From Desulfobulbaceae bacterium (lineage in GTDB: Bacteria; Desulfobacterota; Desulfobulbia; Desulfobulbales; Desulfobulbaceae), in NCBI GenBank assembly GCA_019163135.1, contig JAFLKR010000152.1:1-64000 (forward strand): a stretch of DNA of 64,000 bases, given 5' to 3'. Both the position numbers and the translations under genes were made by a program. The notes below the pieces were generated by a model. The model worked only from the letters and a program-made list of their open reading frames with translations, was not told the DNA's origin and made no database searches. Shown in pieces: positions 29,621 through 40,205 of the stretch (position 1 is its first letter; each line of letters starts with the position of its first letter).

Positions 29621-30427
29621 TCAGGAGATGATCAGCCCCGCGTAACCGACCACCTGGCTAGTATCACCGCTGGCCTCGCCGGAATCGGTATAGCGTACCA
29701 GTTCGACCTTGGTTGCTCCCAATTCCAGAGCTGCCAGCAGGGCAATGGTAGTCGGAATGACGCCGCACATCGTGATCCGCTGGCCGATTACCGTGGCATA
29801 CAGCCCTTGGGGATCTAAGGCAAGGATATGCTCGATCGCCATTTTATCTTTCTGCGCTGCCTGCTGTCGTGATTCGTAATGGCTCATATCGGTTGAGGCT
29901 ACCATTAACACCGGCTGTTCATAATTGCTGATAGCAACGGCCAATTCCTGGGCCACTTTACGGCACTGGGAAAAAGAAATCTGAGAGACCACCAAGGGGA
30001 CAATCCGCAGTTTCGGCTGCACCTGCTGGAGGAAAGGAACCTGCACCTCAAGCGAGTGCTCCAGGAGATGGGCCTCCTCATCTTCGACAATAGAAGTAGA
30101 AACACGAAGGATGTCCGCAGCCAGTTGCCGATCGACCGGCACAGTGCCCATCGGCATGCGCCAGTCCTCAGTCCCCAGGGCAAGGGCTGCCCCCCGGCCA
30201 TGATGGTTGGGCCCCATAATCAGCACGGTTTCCGGTACCCGAACGCGGCTGATAGTGTTACCCGCAGTGGCGCCGGAATAGACATAGCCGGCATGGGGCA
30301 TGACCACAGCCAGGGCTGGAATTTTGTCAGTTTCAGCCACCGTAGGGACAAGCATCTCCATGGCAGACCGTAAGTGTTCAGGATCTCCGGGATAAAAACG
30401 ACCAGCAACCGACGGCATTCGTGTCAT
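29621..30427 (-). CDS. MEMO1 family protein (AmmeMemoRadiSam system protein B)
   Basis: RMPSVAGRFYPGDPEHL, VMPHAGYVYSGATAG, ILMGPNHHGRG, LEHSLEVQVPFLQ, ASTDMSHYE. Confidence 0.93.
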   Translation of the reverse strand: MTRMPSVAGRFYPGDPEHLRSAMEMLVPTVAETDKIPALAVVMPHAGYVYSGATAGNTISRVRVPETVLIMGPNHHGRGAALALGTEDWRMPMGTVPVDRQLAADILRVSTSIVEDEEAHLLEHSLEVQVPFLQQVQPKLRIVPLVVSQISFSQCRKVAQELAVAISNYEQPVLMVASTDMSHYESRQQAAQKDKMAIEHILALDPQGLYATVIGQRITMCGVIPTTIALLAALELGATKVELVRYTDSGEASGDTSQVVGYAGLIIS

Positions 30428-30486
30428 AATGTCCTCCCTTTTTCGCGCCTGTTCATTCTCGCCAGTTCATCCCCGGCGCCAAACCG

Positions 30487-31950
30487 TTATTTTTTCACTT
30501 CCCAGGTGGTGCCCTCCGGGCTGTCTTTGAGCACAATGCGATGCCCGAGCAGATAATCGCGGACCTCGTCGGAAACCGCCCAATCCTTGGACGTCCTGGC
30601 CCGATCGCGCTTGACGATCAATTGCTGGATTTCTTCCTCGCTCAGATCAATCCCTGCCAGAATCTTGGCTTTCTGGCCGGCGACCGTGGCGACCGGATCC
30701 TGCTGCAGAATCCCAAGAACCCCGGCCAGGGTGCGGAAGGTAGTGGCAACAGACCGTACCAGCGCAAGATCGTCGATAACCGGTTGCTCCGGCAGACCGC
30801 GCAGAATCTTATTAAAAATTTTGATGGTATCATAGAGGTGGCCCAAGGCCTGAGCCGTATTAAAGTCGTTATCCATGGCCTCGTGGAATCGAGCGGCCAA
30901 GGACTCCAGCCCCTTGCGGTCCTGGTGGCTGATACTGGAGGCCCCGGCCGGTCCCTCAGCGGGCAGGCCAGCAATCTGGGCCAGACACGCATACATCCGC
31001 TCCAGCCCGGACTGGGCATCGTGGAGCGCGGTCTCGGTAAAATCCAGCGGGTTGCGGTATTGAGTGGAGAAAATGAACAACCGCAAAACCTCGGGGGCGT
31101 ATTGCTTGAGCACGTCGCGGATAGTAAGAAAATTGCCCAGCGATTTCGACATCTTTTCATCTTTGATCGTGACAAAGCCGTGATGCATCCACAAATTGGC
31201 AAAGGGCTTGCCTGTGGCCCCGCAGCTCTGGGCGATCTCGTTTTCATGGTGAGGAAAGACTAAGTCCTTGCCGCCGCCATGGATATCAAAGGTCTCACCC
31301 AAGTATTTTCGACTCATGGCTGAGCATTCAATGTGCCACCCCGGACGACCTTCGCCCCAGGGACTTGCCCATTTCGGTTCGCCCGGTTTCGCCCCCTTCC
31401 AGAGAACGAAATCCATAGGGTGCTCTTTTTTATCGTTCACCTCAACCCGGGCACCTGCCTGCATATCCTCCAAGCCCCGACCGGAGAGCTGTCCGTAACC
31501 GACGAACCGTTCTACCCGAAAATAAACGTCGCCATTGGACGGATAGGCCATGTTCTTGGCCACCAATTCTTCAATCAAAGCGATCATTTCACCGACATGC
31601 TCGGTGGCCTTAGGTTCAATATCAGGCCGCAGGGTGCCGAGCGCGTCCATGTCGAAATAAAATTCGTTAATAAACCGCAGCGCCAAACTAGCGGCGTCAA
31701 TCCCCTGCTCATTGGCCCGATTAATGATCTTGTCGTCGATATCGGTAAAATTTCGAACAAAGGTGACCTTGAAACCGCAGTGGCGCAGATAGCGGACCAC
31801 CATGTCAAACACCAGGGCAGAGCGGGCGTGGCCAATATGGCAGTAATCGTAGGAGGTGATCCCGCAGACATAGAGTTTGACATGCCCCGCTTCAATGGGA
31901 TGCAGCGGTTCCTTCCTGCGGCTCAGGGTATTGTATATTTTAATCGACAT
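30487..31950 (-). CDS. cysS: Cysteine--tRNA ligase
   Basis: LYVCGITSYDYCHIGHARSALVFD, GRPGWHIECSAMS, FPHHENEIAQS, KMSKSLGNF. Confidence 0.97.
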   Translation of the reverse strand: MSIKIYNTLSRRKEPLHPIEAGHVKLYVCGITSYDYCHIGHARSALVFDMVVRYLRHCGFKVTFVRNFTDIDDKIINRANEQGIDAASLALRFINEFYFDMDALGTLRPDIEPKATEHVGEMIALIEELVAKNMAYPSNGDVYFRVERFVGYGQLSGRGLEDMQAGARVEVNDKKEHPMDFVLWKGAKPGEPKWASPWGEGRPGWHIECSAMSRKYLGETFDIHGGGKDLVFPHHENEIAQSCGATGKPFANLWMHHGFVTIKDEKMSKSLGNFLTIRDVLKQYAPEVLRLFIFSTQYRNPLDFTETALHDAQSGLERMYACLAQIAGLPAEGPAGASSISHQDRKGLESLAARFHEAMDNDFNTAQALGHLYDTIKIFNKILRGLPEQPVIDDLALVRSVATTFRTLAGVLGILQQDPVATVAGQKAKILAGIDLSEEEIQQLIVKRDRARTSKDWAVSDEVRDYLLGHRIVLKDSPEGTTWEVKK

Positions 31951-32036
31951 CTGCTATTCCGAATTATTTGAGCAAGGTGAATGAATTTATAAATTGTTTG
32001 CATACTGTAAATACTACCGCGTCAGAACTCAACACG

Positions 32037-33266
32037 TTATTGCGAATCCTGGTGGTATTGTGCACCTACCATGGGCAGGAGTAGCAGACCGGGAAGGGCG
32101 ACCACCGTGCAGACGAGAAAAAAGATGGCCCAGCCCATGGACTCGGCCATCCAGCCGGTGGGAGCGGCGGCCAGCACCCGGGGGATGCCCATGCAACTGG
32201 AGAGCAGGGCATATTGGGTGGCGGTGAATTTTTTGTTGGTGAGCGAAGCCATATAAGCCACATACGCCGCCGTCCCCATACCGCCGCACAAATTTTCAAA
32301 GGCGATCACTGCGGCCAGACCGGGGAGCGAAGGGCCCAGCAGGGCGAGCAGGCTAAAGCCGAGGGTGGAGACCGCCTGCAGGATGCCGAAGCACCAGAGG
32401 CTGCGGATAATGCCGATGCGCAACAGAATGATTCCCCCCAGCAAACCGCCGGCCAGGGTTGCCCAAAACCCAAACATCTTTGCCACCGCCCCAATCTGGG
32501 TCTTACTGAACCCCAGAGATAAGTAAAAGGGAGTGGTCATGGTCGAGGCCATCTGGTCACCGATTTTATAGAGAAGGATGAACAGCAAAAGCAGCAGGGC
32601 CCGGTCCCGGGTAAAATAGTCGACAAAGGGATGCAGGACCGCTTCCTGAAAATTTTTCGGCGTTCCCTTGGTCAGGGCGGGTTCGCGGCAGATCAGGGTG
32701 GTGACCACGCCGACCAGAAGCGAGGCAGCCATCAACAGATAGACCCAGGCAAAAGTGTAATGATCAGCCAGAATGAGGCCCCCGCTACCGGCCAGCAACA
32801 TCCCCACCCGGTAGCCATTGACATAAAGGGAACTGCCCAGCCCTAATTGATTATCGTGCAAATCCTCCCGCCGATAGGCGTCTACCACAATATCCTGGGA
32901 AGCGGAGAAAAAGGTGACGAAGAAGGCGGCAAAGGCTACCAGCCACGGGGTATGCCCCGGATCGGTCAGCCCCAGGCAGACCAGGGCCACGATCAGCACC
33001 AGTTGCATCACCAGCAGCCAGCCCCGCCGCCGCCCGAAAAACGGCAAGGTGAACCGATCAAAGACCGGAGCCCAAAGAAACTTGAGGGTATAAGGCAGGC
33101 CCACCAGCGAAAACAAGCCAATGGTCGAGAGATCAACCCCCTGTTCGGTCATCCAAGCCTGAAGCAGAGAGGAGGTCAGGAGCAGCGGCACCCCGCAGGC
33201 AAAACCCATGAGAAAGGCCACCAGCATTCGGGGCGAGAAAAGTAGACGGTGAAAACGAGCATCCAT
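32037..33266 (-). CDS. AmpG-like MFS transporter (muropeptide permease family)
   Basis: GFACGVPLLLTSSLLQAWM, FLWAPVFDRF, FFSASQDIVVDAYR, GTAAYVAYMASLTNKKFTATQYALLSS. Confidence 0.9.
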   Translation of the reverse strand: MDARFHRLLFSPRMLVAFLMGFACGVPLLLTSSLLQAWMTEQGVDLSTIGLFSLVGLPYTLKFLWAPVFDRFTLPFFGRRRGWLLVMQLVLIVALVCLGLTDPGHTPWLVAFAAFFVTFFSASQDIVVDAYRREDLHDNQLGLGSSLYVNGYRVGMLLAGSGGLILADHYTFAWVYLLMAASLLVGVVTTLICREPALTKGTPKNFQEAVLHPFVDYFTRDRALLLLLFILLYKIGDQMASTMTTPFYLSLGFSKTQIGAVAKMFGFWATLAGGLLGGIILLRIGIIRSLWCFGILQAVSTLGFSLLALLGPSLPGLAAVIAFENLCGGMGTAAYVAYMASLTNKKFTATQYALLSSCMGIPRVLAAAPTGWMAESMGWAIFFLVCTVVALPGLLLLPMVGAQYHQDSQ

Positions 33267-33410
33267 GTTTGGTCCGGCGCGGAAAAAAAGAAGAAAAACA
33301 GAAGATCTCTTCTACCATAATCGCCTTATTTGCAAAGCAAAATACACATTGAGCGTGTTCCGGTTAATAGCAAAGGGCGGATGGTCCCTGCTGAAAAAAA
33401 CCGGTAGGGT

Positions 33411-34652
33411 TTAGTTGGGGGCAAATGGCTTGTAGAGAGGGTCGCCGATCAGCACCATCTGCCAGGAAAGATAAGGCAGGCTGATCAGATAACTTTCGGC
33501 GAGGCTGAGATAGCCCTCGGCCAGGGCGTGGAAAAACATATCCGGCATGGGGAAAGCCTGGACATAGGGCTCATACACCGGTCCGATGGTGGCAGCGACG
33601 CCTTCTTCCAACATGCGTTTGCACCAGACCTGCGAATCCGGCTTTTTCAAGGTGGCGCATTCGGCACTGGCGATGTGATACCCGATCGCTCCCCGGACCC
33701 AGGAAAACGCATCGATATAATGCCCCAGGCTGTACCAGCCGCAATAGAGCGCCGCCTGAGGAGCTTCTCCCGGCTGGAAAAGCGCTTCATTGGCATCGAG
33801 CCGCACCTCATCCATCCGACCGCTTTTGCGCACCTTTTCGGCCGCCGTATGCAGGGCCGCATCGTAGAGCGCGTAGCCGCCGAGTTGCTGTTTGTCGGGC
33901 ATGGGCCAGCGGGCATCAAAATAGGCGCGGCCCCGCAGTCCTGTTTTTTCGACCAAAAGGGCGTCATCGATCAGCCGCCGTACGGTTGCCGGATTGGGTC
34001 CATCCAAACGGCTGACCATGAGTACTGTATCCCGCGTCAGCAGGGTCTTCTGCTCATGAAACCCAAGAAAATAGGGATTGGGCAACCAGCCCTCCAACGG
34101 ATAGTCACCAGCCAGGGCCAAGGCCAGCTCGCTGTCGACCGCCGCCCGGGAATCCATCTTTTCTCCCTGGGCAAGGTACTGTTCGATTTGCTGTTTTTCT
34201 GCCAAAATCGCGGCAAGACGCGGCTCCGTAGCCCCTTCCTGTTCCGCCTTTAGCGCCTGCAATCTTTTTTGGTGCTGGGCGAGCAGTTTGTTATCGCCTG
34301 GTTCAGGCGGCCGGATCGCCAGGGGCACGCCATACATGACCACCAGGCAGCGGATCTGGCTGTTTTTACCGATTCGGACGAGACCCTCCCGAACCGGGTT
34401 ACGGATCTCCTTGTTGTAGGTATCCCTGGAACAATGCTCGTTCCAGGTAGTGCCGATCCGCACCAGATTACCCAAGGGGATATGCCGCTTGCGCAGGTAG
34501 TACTCAGCCAGCTCAAGACTGTCGGCAGCCCGGGAATTTGCGATCACCACCACTTCCTCCGGTTCCAGCGCCCTGACCGTAGTCGGTTGCCCCAGCAGCC
34601 AGAAAAAGACAACCAACAGACCGATCTGTTTTTGACAGGTGCAAAATGCCAT
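33411..34652 (-). CDS. TIGR03790-type conserved secreted protein of unknown function
   Basis: VVVIANSRAADSLELAEYYLRKRHIPLGNLVRIGTTWNE...CLVVMYGVPLAI...ALYCGWYSLGHYIDAFSWVRGAIGYHIASAE. Confidence 0.8.
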   Translation of the reverse strand: MAFCTCQKQIGLLVVFFWLLGQPTTVRALEPEEVVVIANSRAADSLELAEYYLRKRHIPLGNLVRIGTTWNEHCSRDTYNKEIRNPVREGLVRIGKNSQIRCLVVMYGVPLAIRPPEPGDNKLLAQHQKRLQALKAEQEGATEPRLAAILAEKQQIEQYLAQGEKMDSRAAVDSELALALAGDYPLEGWLPNPYFLGFHEQKTLLTRDTVLMVSRLDGPNPATVRRLIDDALLVEKTGLRGRAYFDARWPMPDKQQLGGYALYDAALHTAAEKVRKSGRMDEVRLDANEALFQPGEAPQAALYCGWYSLGHYIDAFSWVRGAIGYHIASAECATLKKPDSQVWCKRMLEEGVAATIGPVYEPYVQAFPMPDMFFHALAEGYLSLAESYLISLPYLSWQMVLIGDPLYKPFAPN

Positions 34653-34708
34653 GATACCGTGCCGGGAAAAAGAAATAAGAAAGAGACGCCAACGTCAAAC
34701 TATAGGAG

Positions 34709-35809
34709 ATGCGCGGGGTGATTGACAAGGAGAATGAAACGGTGATCGCCGACTTCCAACAACGACTGCTCGACTGGTTCGCCGCCAACCAGCGACCCCT
34801 GCCCTGGCGCCGGACCTATACCCCGTACCATGTCTGGATTTCGGAGATCATGGGACAACAGACCCAAATAGAACGGGTCGCCGTCTATTTTGAACGATGG
34901 ATTGCACTCTTTCCCGATATAGCGACTGTGGCCGCCGCCCCGGAACAGGAAATCCTCAAGGCCTGGGAAGGGCTGGGTTATTACAGCCGCGCCCGCAACA
35001 TCCAGCGTGCAGCCAGACAGCTTCTCGCAACCGGGCAGGGTGCCATTCCCGCCAACCAGCAGCAACTGCTCGCCCTCCCCGGTGTCGGCCCCTACACCGC
35101 CGCCGCCATTCTGTCGATTGCCTTCAACCTGCCCTATCCCCTGCTCGACGCCAACGTGGAGCGACTGTTTGCCCGACTAGGAGACATCGACAGCCCACTC
35201 AAACAGGGCTCAACCAAAAAACGATTGGCGTCCATGGCAGAGGCCTTGCTCTACCGGGACGATCCGCGCAGCTTCAATCAGGCCCTCATGGAACTGGGAG
35301 CCCTGGTCTGCACCCCCAAAAAACCGAACTGCGGGCTTTGTCCGGTGCAGGCCTATTGCCAGGCCTTTCGCGCGGACACCGTGGATATTCGCCCCTTACC
35401 CGCCGCCCGGCAGCAGCGGGTCGATATCATCATGGCCTGCGGCATCATCCGCCACGAATCCTTGTTTTTTATCCAGCAGCGTCTCCCCGATGACATCTGG
35501 GGCGGTTTGTGGGAATTCCCCGGTGGCCGACTCAAGGAGGAGGAACTGCCGATTCAGGCCGCAGCCAGAGAGATCGAAGAGGAAACTGGCTGGCAGGTGA
35601 GCGATCTCACCCCGTTTACGACGGTGGTCCATCACTACACCCGCTACCGGGTTACCCTCCATGGTTTTTTCTGCACTCTTCCCGCCCCGCTGACTGAACC
35701 TGAATTGACGGCCGCCACCCGCTACGCATGGGTCTCCCTATCGCACCTATCTGATTTTCCTTTCCCATCCGGTCATCGTCAGCTGGTGGCCGCCCTTCAA
35801 GGCCATTAA
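34709..35809 (+). CDS. mutY: A/G-specific adenine glycosylase
   Basis: PLPWRRTYTPYHVWISEIMGQQTQ, LPGVGPYTAAAILSIAF, Fe-S cysteines in CTPKKPNCGLCPVQAYC, NUDIX-like C-terminus. Confidence 0.95.
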   Translation: MRGVIDKENETVIADFQQRLLDWFAANQRPLPWRRTYTPYHVWISEIMGQQTQIERVAVYFERWIALFPDIATVAAAPEQEILKAWEGLGYYSRARNIQRAARQLLATGQGAIPANQQQLLALPGVGPYTAAAILSIAFNLPYPLLDANVERLFARLGDIDSPLKQGSTKKRLASMAEALLYRDDPRSFNQALMELGALVCTPKKPNCGLCPVQAYCQAFRADTVDIRPLPAARQQRVDIIMACGIIRHESLFFIQQRLPDDIWGGLWEFPGGRLKEEELPIQAAAREIEEETGWQVSDLTPFTTVVHHYTRYRVTLHGFFCTLPAPLTEPELTAATRYAWVSLSHLSDFPFPSGHRQLVAALQGH

Positions 35810-35877
35810 TTTTCCGGAAATTAGTAAAACAGCACCACACTTTTAGTATTATAAAATTAATAAAATCAAAGGAGTTA

Positions 35878-35951
35878 TAGATCAAAAATTACGAATTATC
35901 GGAAAAAAATTTGTTTTTCAACGGCCGGGGTGTTATTCTATTTTTGATCTA
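35878..35951. promoter_or_regulatory. 12-bp perfect inverted repeat upstream of the sigma-54 activator gene (putative operator)
   Basis: TAGATCAAAAAT (35878-35889) and ATTTTTGATCTA (35940-35951), in a 150-bp AT-rich intergenic region. Confidence 0.55.
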
Positions 35952-35960
35952 ATACCATCT

Positions 35961-37499
35961 ATGCCACTTCAACCGGACCAACGCCACGACGTGCCTCAAA
36001 ACGATCTGACATTATCGACCATCAAGGATGAAGTTCACCGCCTGAGCACCAACTGGCAGACCTTGCTTGATGCCATGCCGGAGTTAGTCTTTCTGATCAG
36101 GGATGACTTCGCGGTCGAATATATGAATCGCAGTGCCAAAACCTGTTTTGGGTTTCCCTGTCCGCCAGACGTGGCCGACTGTATGAAGGCAATCGGTCGC
36201 AACTGTCAAGAGAATCTCGCGCAGTCGAAGTTTTCAACCGGCAACGGCAAAGTGATGGAAGCCCAGATCGGCATTACGGCCGTGGAATATTCATCGGTGC
36301 CCTTTGTCGGCTATACCGGCGAAAAATTAATTATGCTGGTGATGCGCGACATCACCCAGCGCAAAACCTTCGAGCGGGAACTGCTCGAGTTCAACACCAG
36401 CATCGAGACCATTCTCCAGCAGAAAATCAGCGAATTACAGGCCAGCGAGGAGATGCGGCAACGACTCTCCCGCCAGGTCAACAGCTTAAAAAGCCAATTG
36501 GGGCACCATCACCAGGCCGACAAGATGGTGGGTAAAAGCCGTAAGATGCGGGAACTGCGGGAAATGATTCATCAGGTGTCGGGGTCCGACGCCACCATCC
36601 TGATCACCGGCGAATCCGGAACCGGCAAAGAACTGGTGGCCAACCTGGTCAAGGCTACCAGTGCCAGAGATGACAAACCCTTTCTCAAAATCAACTGCAA
36701 CGCCATCAACGATTCCATCCTTGAAGCCGACCTCTTCGGCTACGAAAAAGGAGCCTTTACCGGCGCGACTGCCCGCAAGGTCGGCAAATTTGAAGTGGTT
36801 GACAGCGGCACCATCTTCCTCGACGAAATCGGCGATATCAGCCCGAGAATGCAGGTAAACCTGCTTCGAGTCCTGCAAAACGGCGAAATTCTTCGGGTCG
36901 GCGGCACCGAACCGGTCAAAATCGATGTCCGAGTCATCGCTGCCACTAATGTCGACCTGGCTCAAGCGGTCAAAGAAAAAAAATTCCGCCTTGATCTCTA
37001 CTACCGCCTCAACATCATCAATATCGAAATGCCCCCACTGCGAGACCGCAAGGAAGACATCGTCGAACTGGTCTCCTACTTTGTCAATCACTACCGGGAG
37101 GCCTTCAAAAAAGAGATCGACTTTGTGCCCAAATCGATCATCAACCGCTTGCTGACCCACGACTGGCCTGGCAACGTACGCGAACTTGAGAATCTCATTC
37201 AGCGAGCGGTGCTCATGGCCAAGGGCAAGATGATCACCGATAGCGATCTGATGTTCGACCAGGATCCGCGGGTGGAACAACAGAAAACCGACAGTTATAA
37301 CATCGACGAAAAGCTGGGCCTGCTGCCGCTCAAGTCGATAGTGGCAGAGTTCGAAGCTGCTATCATTAACCGGGCCTTGCACAAATACAGCGGCAACGTT
37401 TCGACCGCCGCCAATCAACTCAAAATTGGCAAGACCGCTCTCTACGACAAACTGAAGCAGCACGACATTTCAGCCAAGCACATTAAAAAAGGCCATTGA
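35961..37499 (+). CDS. PAS-containing sigma-54-dependent transcriptional activator
   Basis: Walker A GESGTGKE, GAFTGA motif, GTIFLDEIGDISPRMQ, C-terminal Fis-type HTH. Confidence 0.95.
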   Translation: MPLQPDQRHDVPQNDLTLSTIKDEVHRLSTNWQTLLDAMPELVFLIRDDFAVEYMNRSAKTCFGFPCPPDVADCMKAIGRNCQENLAQSKFSTGNGKVMEAQIGITAVEYSSVPFVGYTGEKLIMLVMRDITQRKTFERELLEFNTSIETILQQKISELQASEEMRQRLSRQVNSLKSQLGHHHQADKMVGKSRKMRELREMIHQVSGSDATILITGESGTGKELVANLVKATSARDDKPFLKINCNAINDSILEADLFGYEKGAFTGATARKVGKFEVVDSGTIFLDEIGDISPRMQVNLLRVLQNGEILRVGGTEPVKIDVRVIAATNVDLAQAVKEKKFRLDLYYRLNIINIEMPPLRDRKEDIVELVSYFVNHYREAFKKEIDFVPKSIINRLLTHDWPGNVRELENLIQRAVLMAKGKMITDSDLMFDQDPRVEQQKTDSYNIDEKLGLLPLKSIVAEFEAAIINRALHKYSGNVSTAANQLKIGKTALYDKLKQHDISAKHIKKGH

Positions 37500-37804
37500 A
37501 ACCGCAGGTGCTTTTCCACGGCCGCCCCCTGCTTCCCTCCCTTCTGCCATCCGACCCAAGCCAGACGCTACTACAGCTACACATATTTTGACGCAAAGTG
37601 TATTATTACCTCTGCGATCGGTCTTTTCCCGCTTGATCCCGCCCACGCACCTTTCTCGGCAAGAGCATAGCCAGAGGGATTAATAAAAGTTTGGGCGCTG
37701 CCATGAGCGCTGAAGACAGTTCGTTGCGATAACCGACGAGATACTTTTTGTAGAAATCCAGAGCCGAAATGCTCCGGGGAAGACAGGCGAAGGAGGACAG
37801 GCAG

Positions 37805-39019
37805 TCAGAACAGTAGAAATTCTTTAAACTGACCGCGCATGCAGTGATTGGAGGCCATGGCCGATGAGTAGGCGCCGGCATTGATCAGGGCCAGATGGCG
37901 ATGTTCGGCCAAATCAGGTAGCCAAGCCTGTTCATACCACACATCCAGGGCCTCGTTGATGTTGCCAACGACACTCACCGCCGTACACGGCGCGTCGCTG
38001 CAGCGAAGCGGCACCGGTTGGAAGGGCAGGTCGTAATAGGCGGGTTCGGGTCCGATGTTGAAGCCAGCATCCACGCCGACAAAGACCGTGTTTCTTTTCT
38101 GCTCGACAAAGGTCTTTCCCAGCAGGAGGAGTCCGGCATCCTTAACGATATAGTCGCCCGGTTCGATCTCGACCTGGATGCTGCGGGCACCGAATTGGCG
38201 CTGCAGGACCGCTGCCCATTGATCGAGAGACAGGGGCTGATCTGTGGCGACATGCGGCACACCGAGGCCGCCGCCGATATTGACCCGCTCGACCTGGCCA
38301 ACCCTGTCCACGAACCAGAAACAATGGGCGATGAGCCGTTCGAGTTGTTCCAACTGCGGCGTCAGGTAGCCGCAACCAGTGTGAAAATGGATCTTACTGA
38401 CTGTAAGGCCATAGGATTTGGCAATCTCCAGTGCTTCATCGAACTGCTCCTGATAAATGCCAAATTTTGTCGTCACCTCACCGGCATACTGGAGTTTGTC
38501 ATTGGCGGCCCGGCCGATCCCCATGGCCGGATTGACCCGAATGCCAATTTTGGTCTGCGGTTTGAGCTGGCCCCAGCAATGGATGGCATGGAGGCTGTCG
38601 CAATCCATAAAAATGCCGTCATAACGCGCCAGCAATGCCAGATCCTGGGTGGAAAGGCTGGAGGCGGTAAAGGAGATTTCGGCTGGATTAAAACCGCAAC
38701 TGACCGCATGCTCGACCTCACCCGGTGAACAGGCATCGATACCGCACAGGCCGGTCTGCTTGAGAAAAGTCAAAAGCGGCGCAAACCGATTAGCTTTCAT
38801 GGCGTAATGGAACGAATACCTGCCCGCCAGATGGGTGGCGTTCAGGGCCGCGTGCAACCGGTTGAGGTTTTCTTTAATTCGGGCTGCAGAATAAACAAAG
38901 GATGGTGTGCCGAATTGATCCGCCAGGCCTTGCACCGGATGCCCGGCAAAAAACAGGTGCTCCCGCTGGTAGTAGAGATCGGCTCTCTGCCACCAGCGAT
39001 AGTACGATTGCTGATTCAA
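37805..39019 (-). CDS. Fold-III PLP-dependent decarboxylase (diaminopimelate/ornithine decarboxylase-like)
   Basis: HYAMKANRFAPLL, GIDACSPGEVEHAVSCG, HFHTGCGYL, VNIGGGLGVP, EPGDYIV, INAGAYSSAMASNHCMRG; TTG start overlaps upstream stop (TTGA). Confidence 0.88.
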   Translation of the reverse strand: MNQQSYYRWWQRADLYYQREHLFFAGHPVQGLADQFGTPSFVYSAARIKENLNRLHAALNATHLAGRYSFHYAMKANRFAPLLTFLKQTGLCGIDACSPGEVEHAVSCGFNPAEISFTASSLSTQDLALLARYDGIFMDCDSLHAIHCWGQLKPQTKIGIRVNPAMGIGRAANDKLQYAGEVTTKFGIYQEQFDEALEIAKSYGLTVSKIHFHTGCGYLTPQLEQLERLIAHCFWFVDRVGQVERVNIGGGLGVPHVATDQPLSLDQWAAVLQRQFGARSIQVEIEPGDYIVKDAGLLLLGKTFVEQKRNTVFVGVDAGFNIGPEPAYYDLPFQPVPLRCSDAPCTAVSVVGNINEALDVWYEQAWLPDLAEHRHLALINAGAYSSAMASNHCMRGQFKEFLLF

Positions 39020-39498
39020 CGGAGGCCCTGATTGATATTCAACAGTCCCGACGCAATAACTTCAGCGTTTAACATTTCCTTTCTGCCGGTGACCCATCCG
39101 CGGCAACTGGATGCCCCGCAAGAACAGGGGAACTGCCGGAAGAGCACATCCTCGGTTTCGGCGTAATCCATATAGAGAAAACTGTCCGCTGGAATATCCT
39201 CCAAGGCGGTGACTGTCAAATCCGCCATGTTCAATGAAATGTTGGGCGCACAGGAATGGAGAAAATACCCCGAGAAATAGGGGTCAAAGAGATGGGTTTC
39301 CGGGGTCAGTTGCAGGGTATGCTGACGAATTTCGTCAACAACATGCCCTGCCATTCTGGCGACAACTTCGCCTTTTTTGAAGGCTCGGTAGGTAATCACG
39401 CCTCTACCAGCCAATTCATCCTTAAAAACTACGGCAAAATCAGAATCTTTTGGAAAAAGAGGATCTTTTCCAAACTGGTCCGGATAAAGCATGTGCAT
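39016..39498 (-). CDS. SET-domain protein (putative protein-lysine methyltransferase)
   Basis: AGRGVITYRAFKKGE, FLHSCAPNISLNM, FLYMDYAETED, post-SET-like CSCGASSCRGWV. Confidence 0.85.
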   Translation of the reverse strand: MHMLYPDQFGKDPLFPKDSDFAVVFKDELAGRGVITYRAFKKGEVVARMAGHVVDEIRQHTLQLTPETHLFDPYFSGYFLHSCAPNISLNMADLTVTALEDIPADSFLYMDYAETEDVLFRQFPCSCGASSCRGWVTGRKEMLNAEVIASGLLNINQGLR

Positions 39499-40205
39499 GT
39501 TCTCCTCGAACGGTTAAAAAGCATTCCCTGCCCACTTTGCATGGCAGGCAGGAAGGATACGTAACATAAATTAAGGAGCGCTCTATACAGTTAATCTTAA
39601 TGACTGACAAGCATTATTAACAACGATTGTTTAAAAAAACTATAACCTGGGCAACTCATTGATTCTACGTGCCACTTTAGCAAGGATCAACAACGCTCCA
39701 AGAGCATAAGGAGGCATCGCTGCCCGCGACTGGGGGCATTTGCAGAATTACCGGGATAACGGTGATTTCTTCAGTTCTTTAATCGTTGGTCTTCAGATGG
39801 GCCTCGCTCTCTGTTCTGTACTTATCCTCTCTTGCACTGCCCCTCCGATTCTTGAAAAAATCTTTTCCTTTTTCCCAAGTCGATTTCAGCCGGGCCTGGA
39901 TCGTTAAAGATTCAACCGACCAAAAAGCCCGCTGCGAACGGATCGTTAAGCAAGGAACATGGAAATATTTTTGCGATTTTATAAATCTTATTTTCATGAT
40001 TGCAATCTTATTCAGGCCATGCGTAAAAATATCTCCACCTTGATGATTTGTAGTTATCCGTAACGAGAGGATTTCTCACAATATGGATTGTAGAAAAAGT
40101 ATAAATATTCCTTTCCTTATCCAGAACAATCCGTTTACCATACCGAAACAGAACGGTTTCTTTTCTTTTTTCCCTTCTTTTTCTTTAACAAAATTGAGGT
40201 GTTTC

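Noticed and set aside
29359-29631. 90-aa ORF across the tRNA
   Set aside because: Overlaps tRNA-Gln and its terminator; spurious
36486-37463. 325-aa minus-strand ORF
   Set aside because: Antisense to the sigma-54 activator (GAFTGA, Walker A present on the plus strand)
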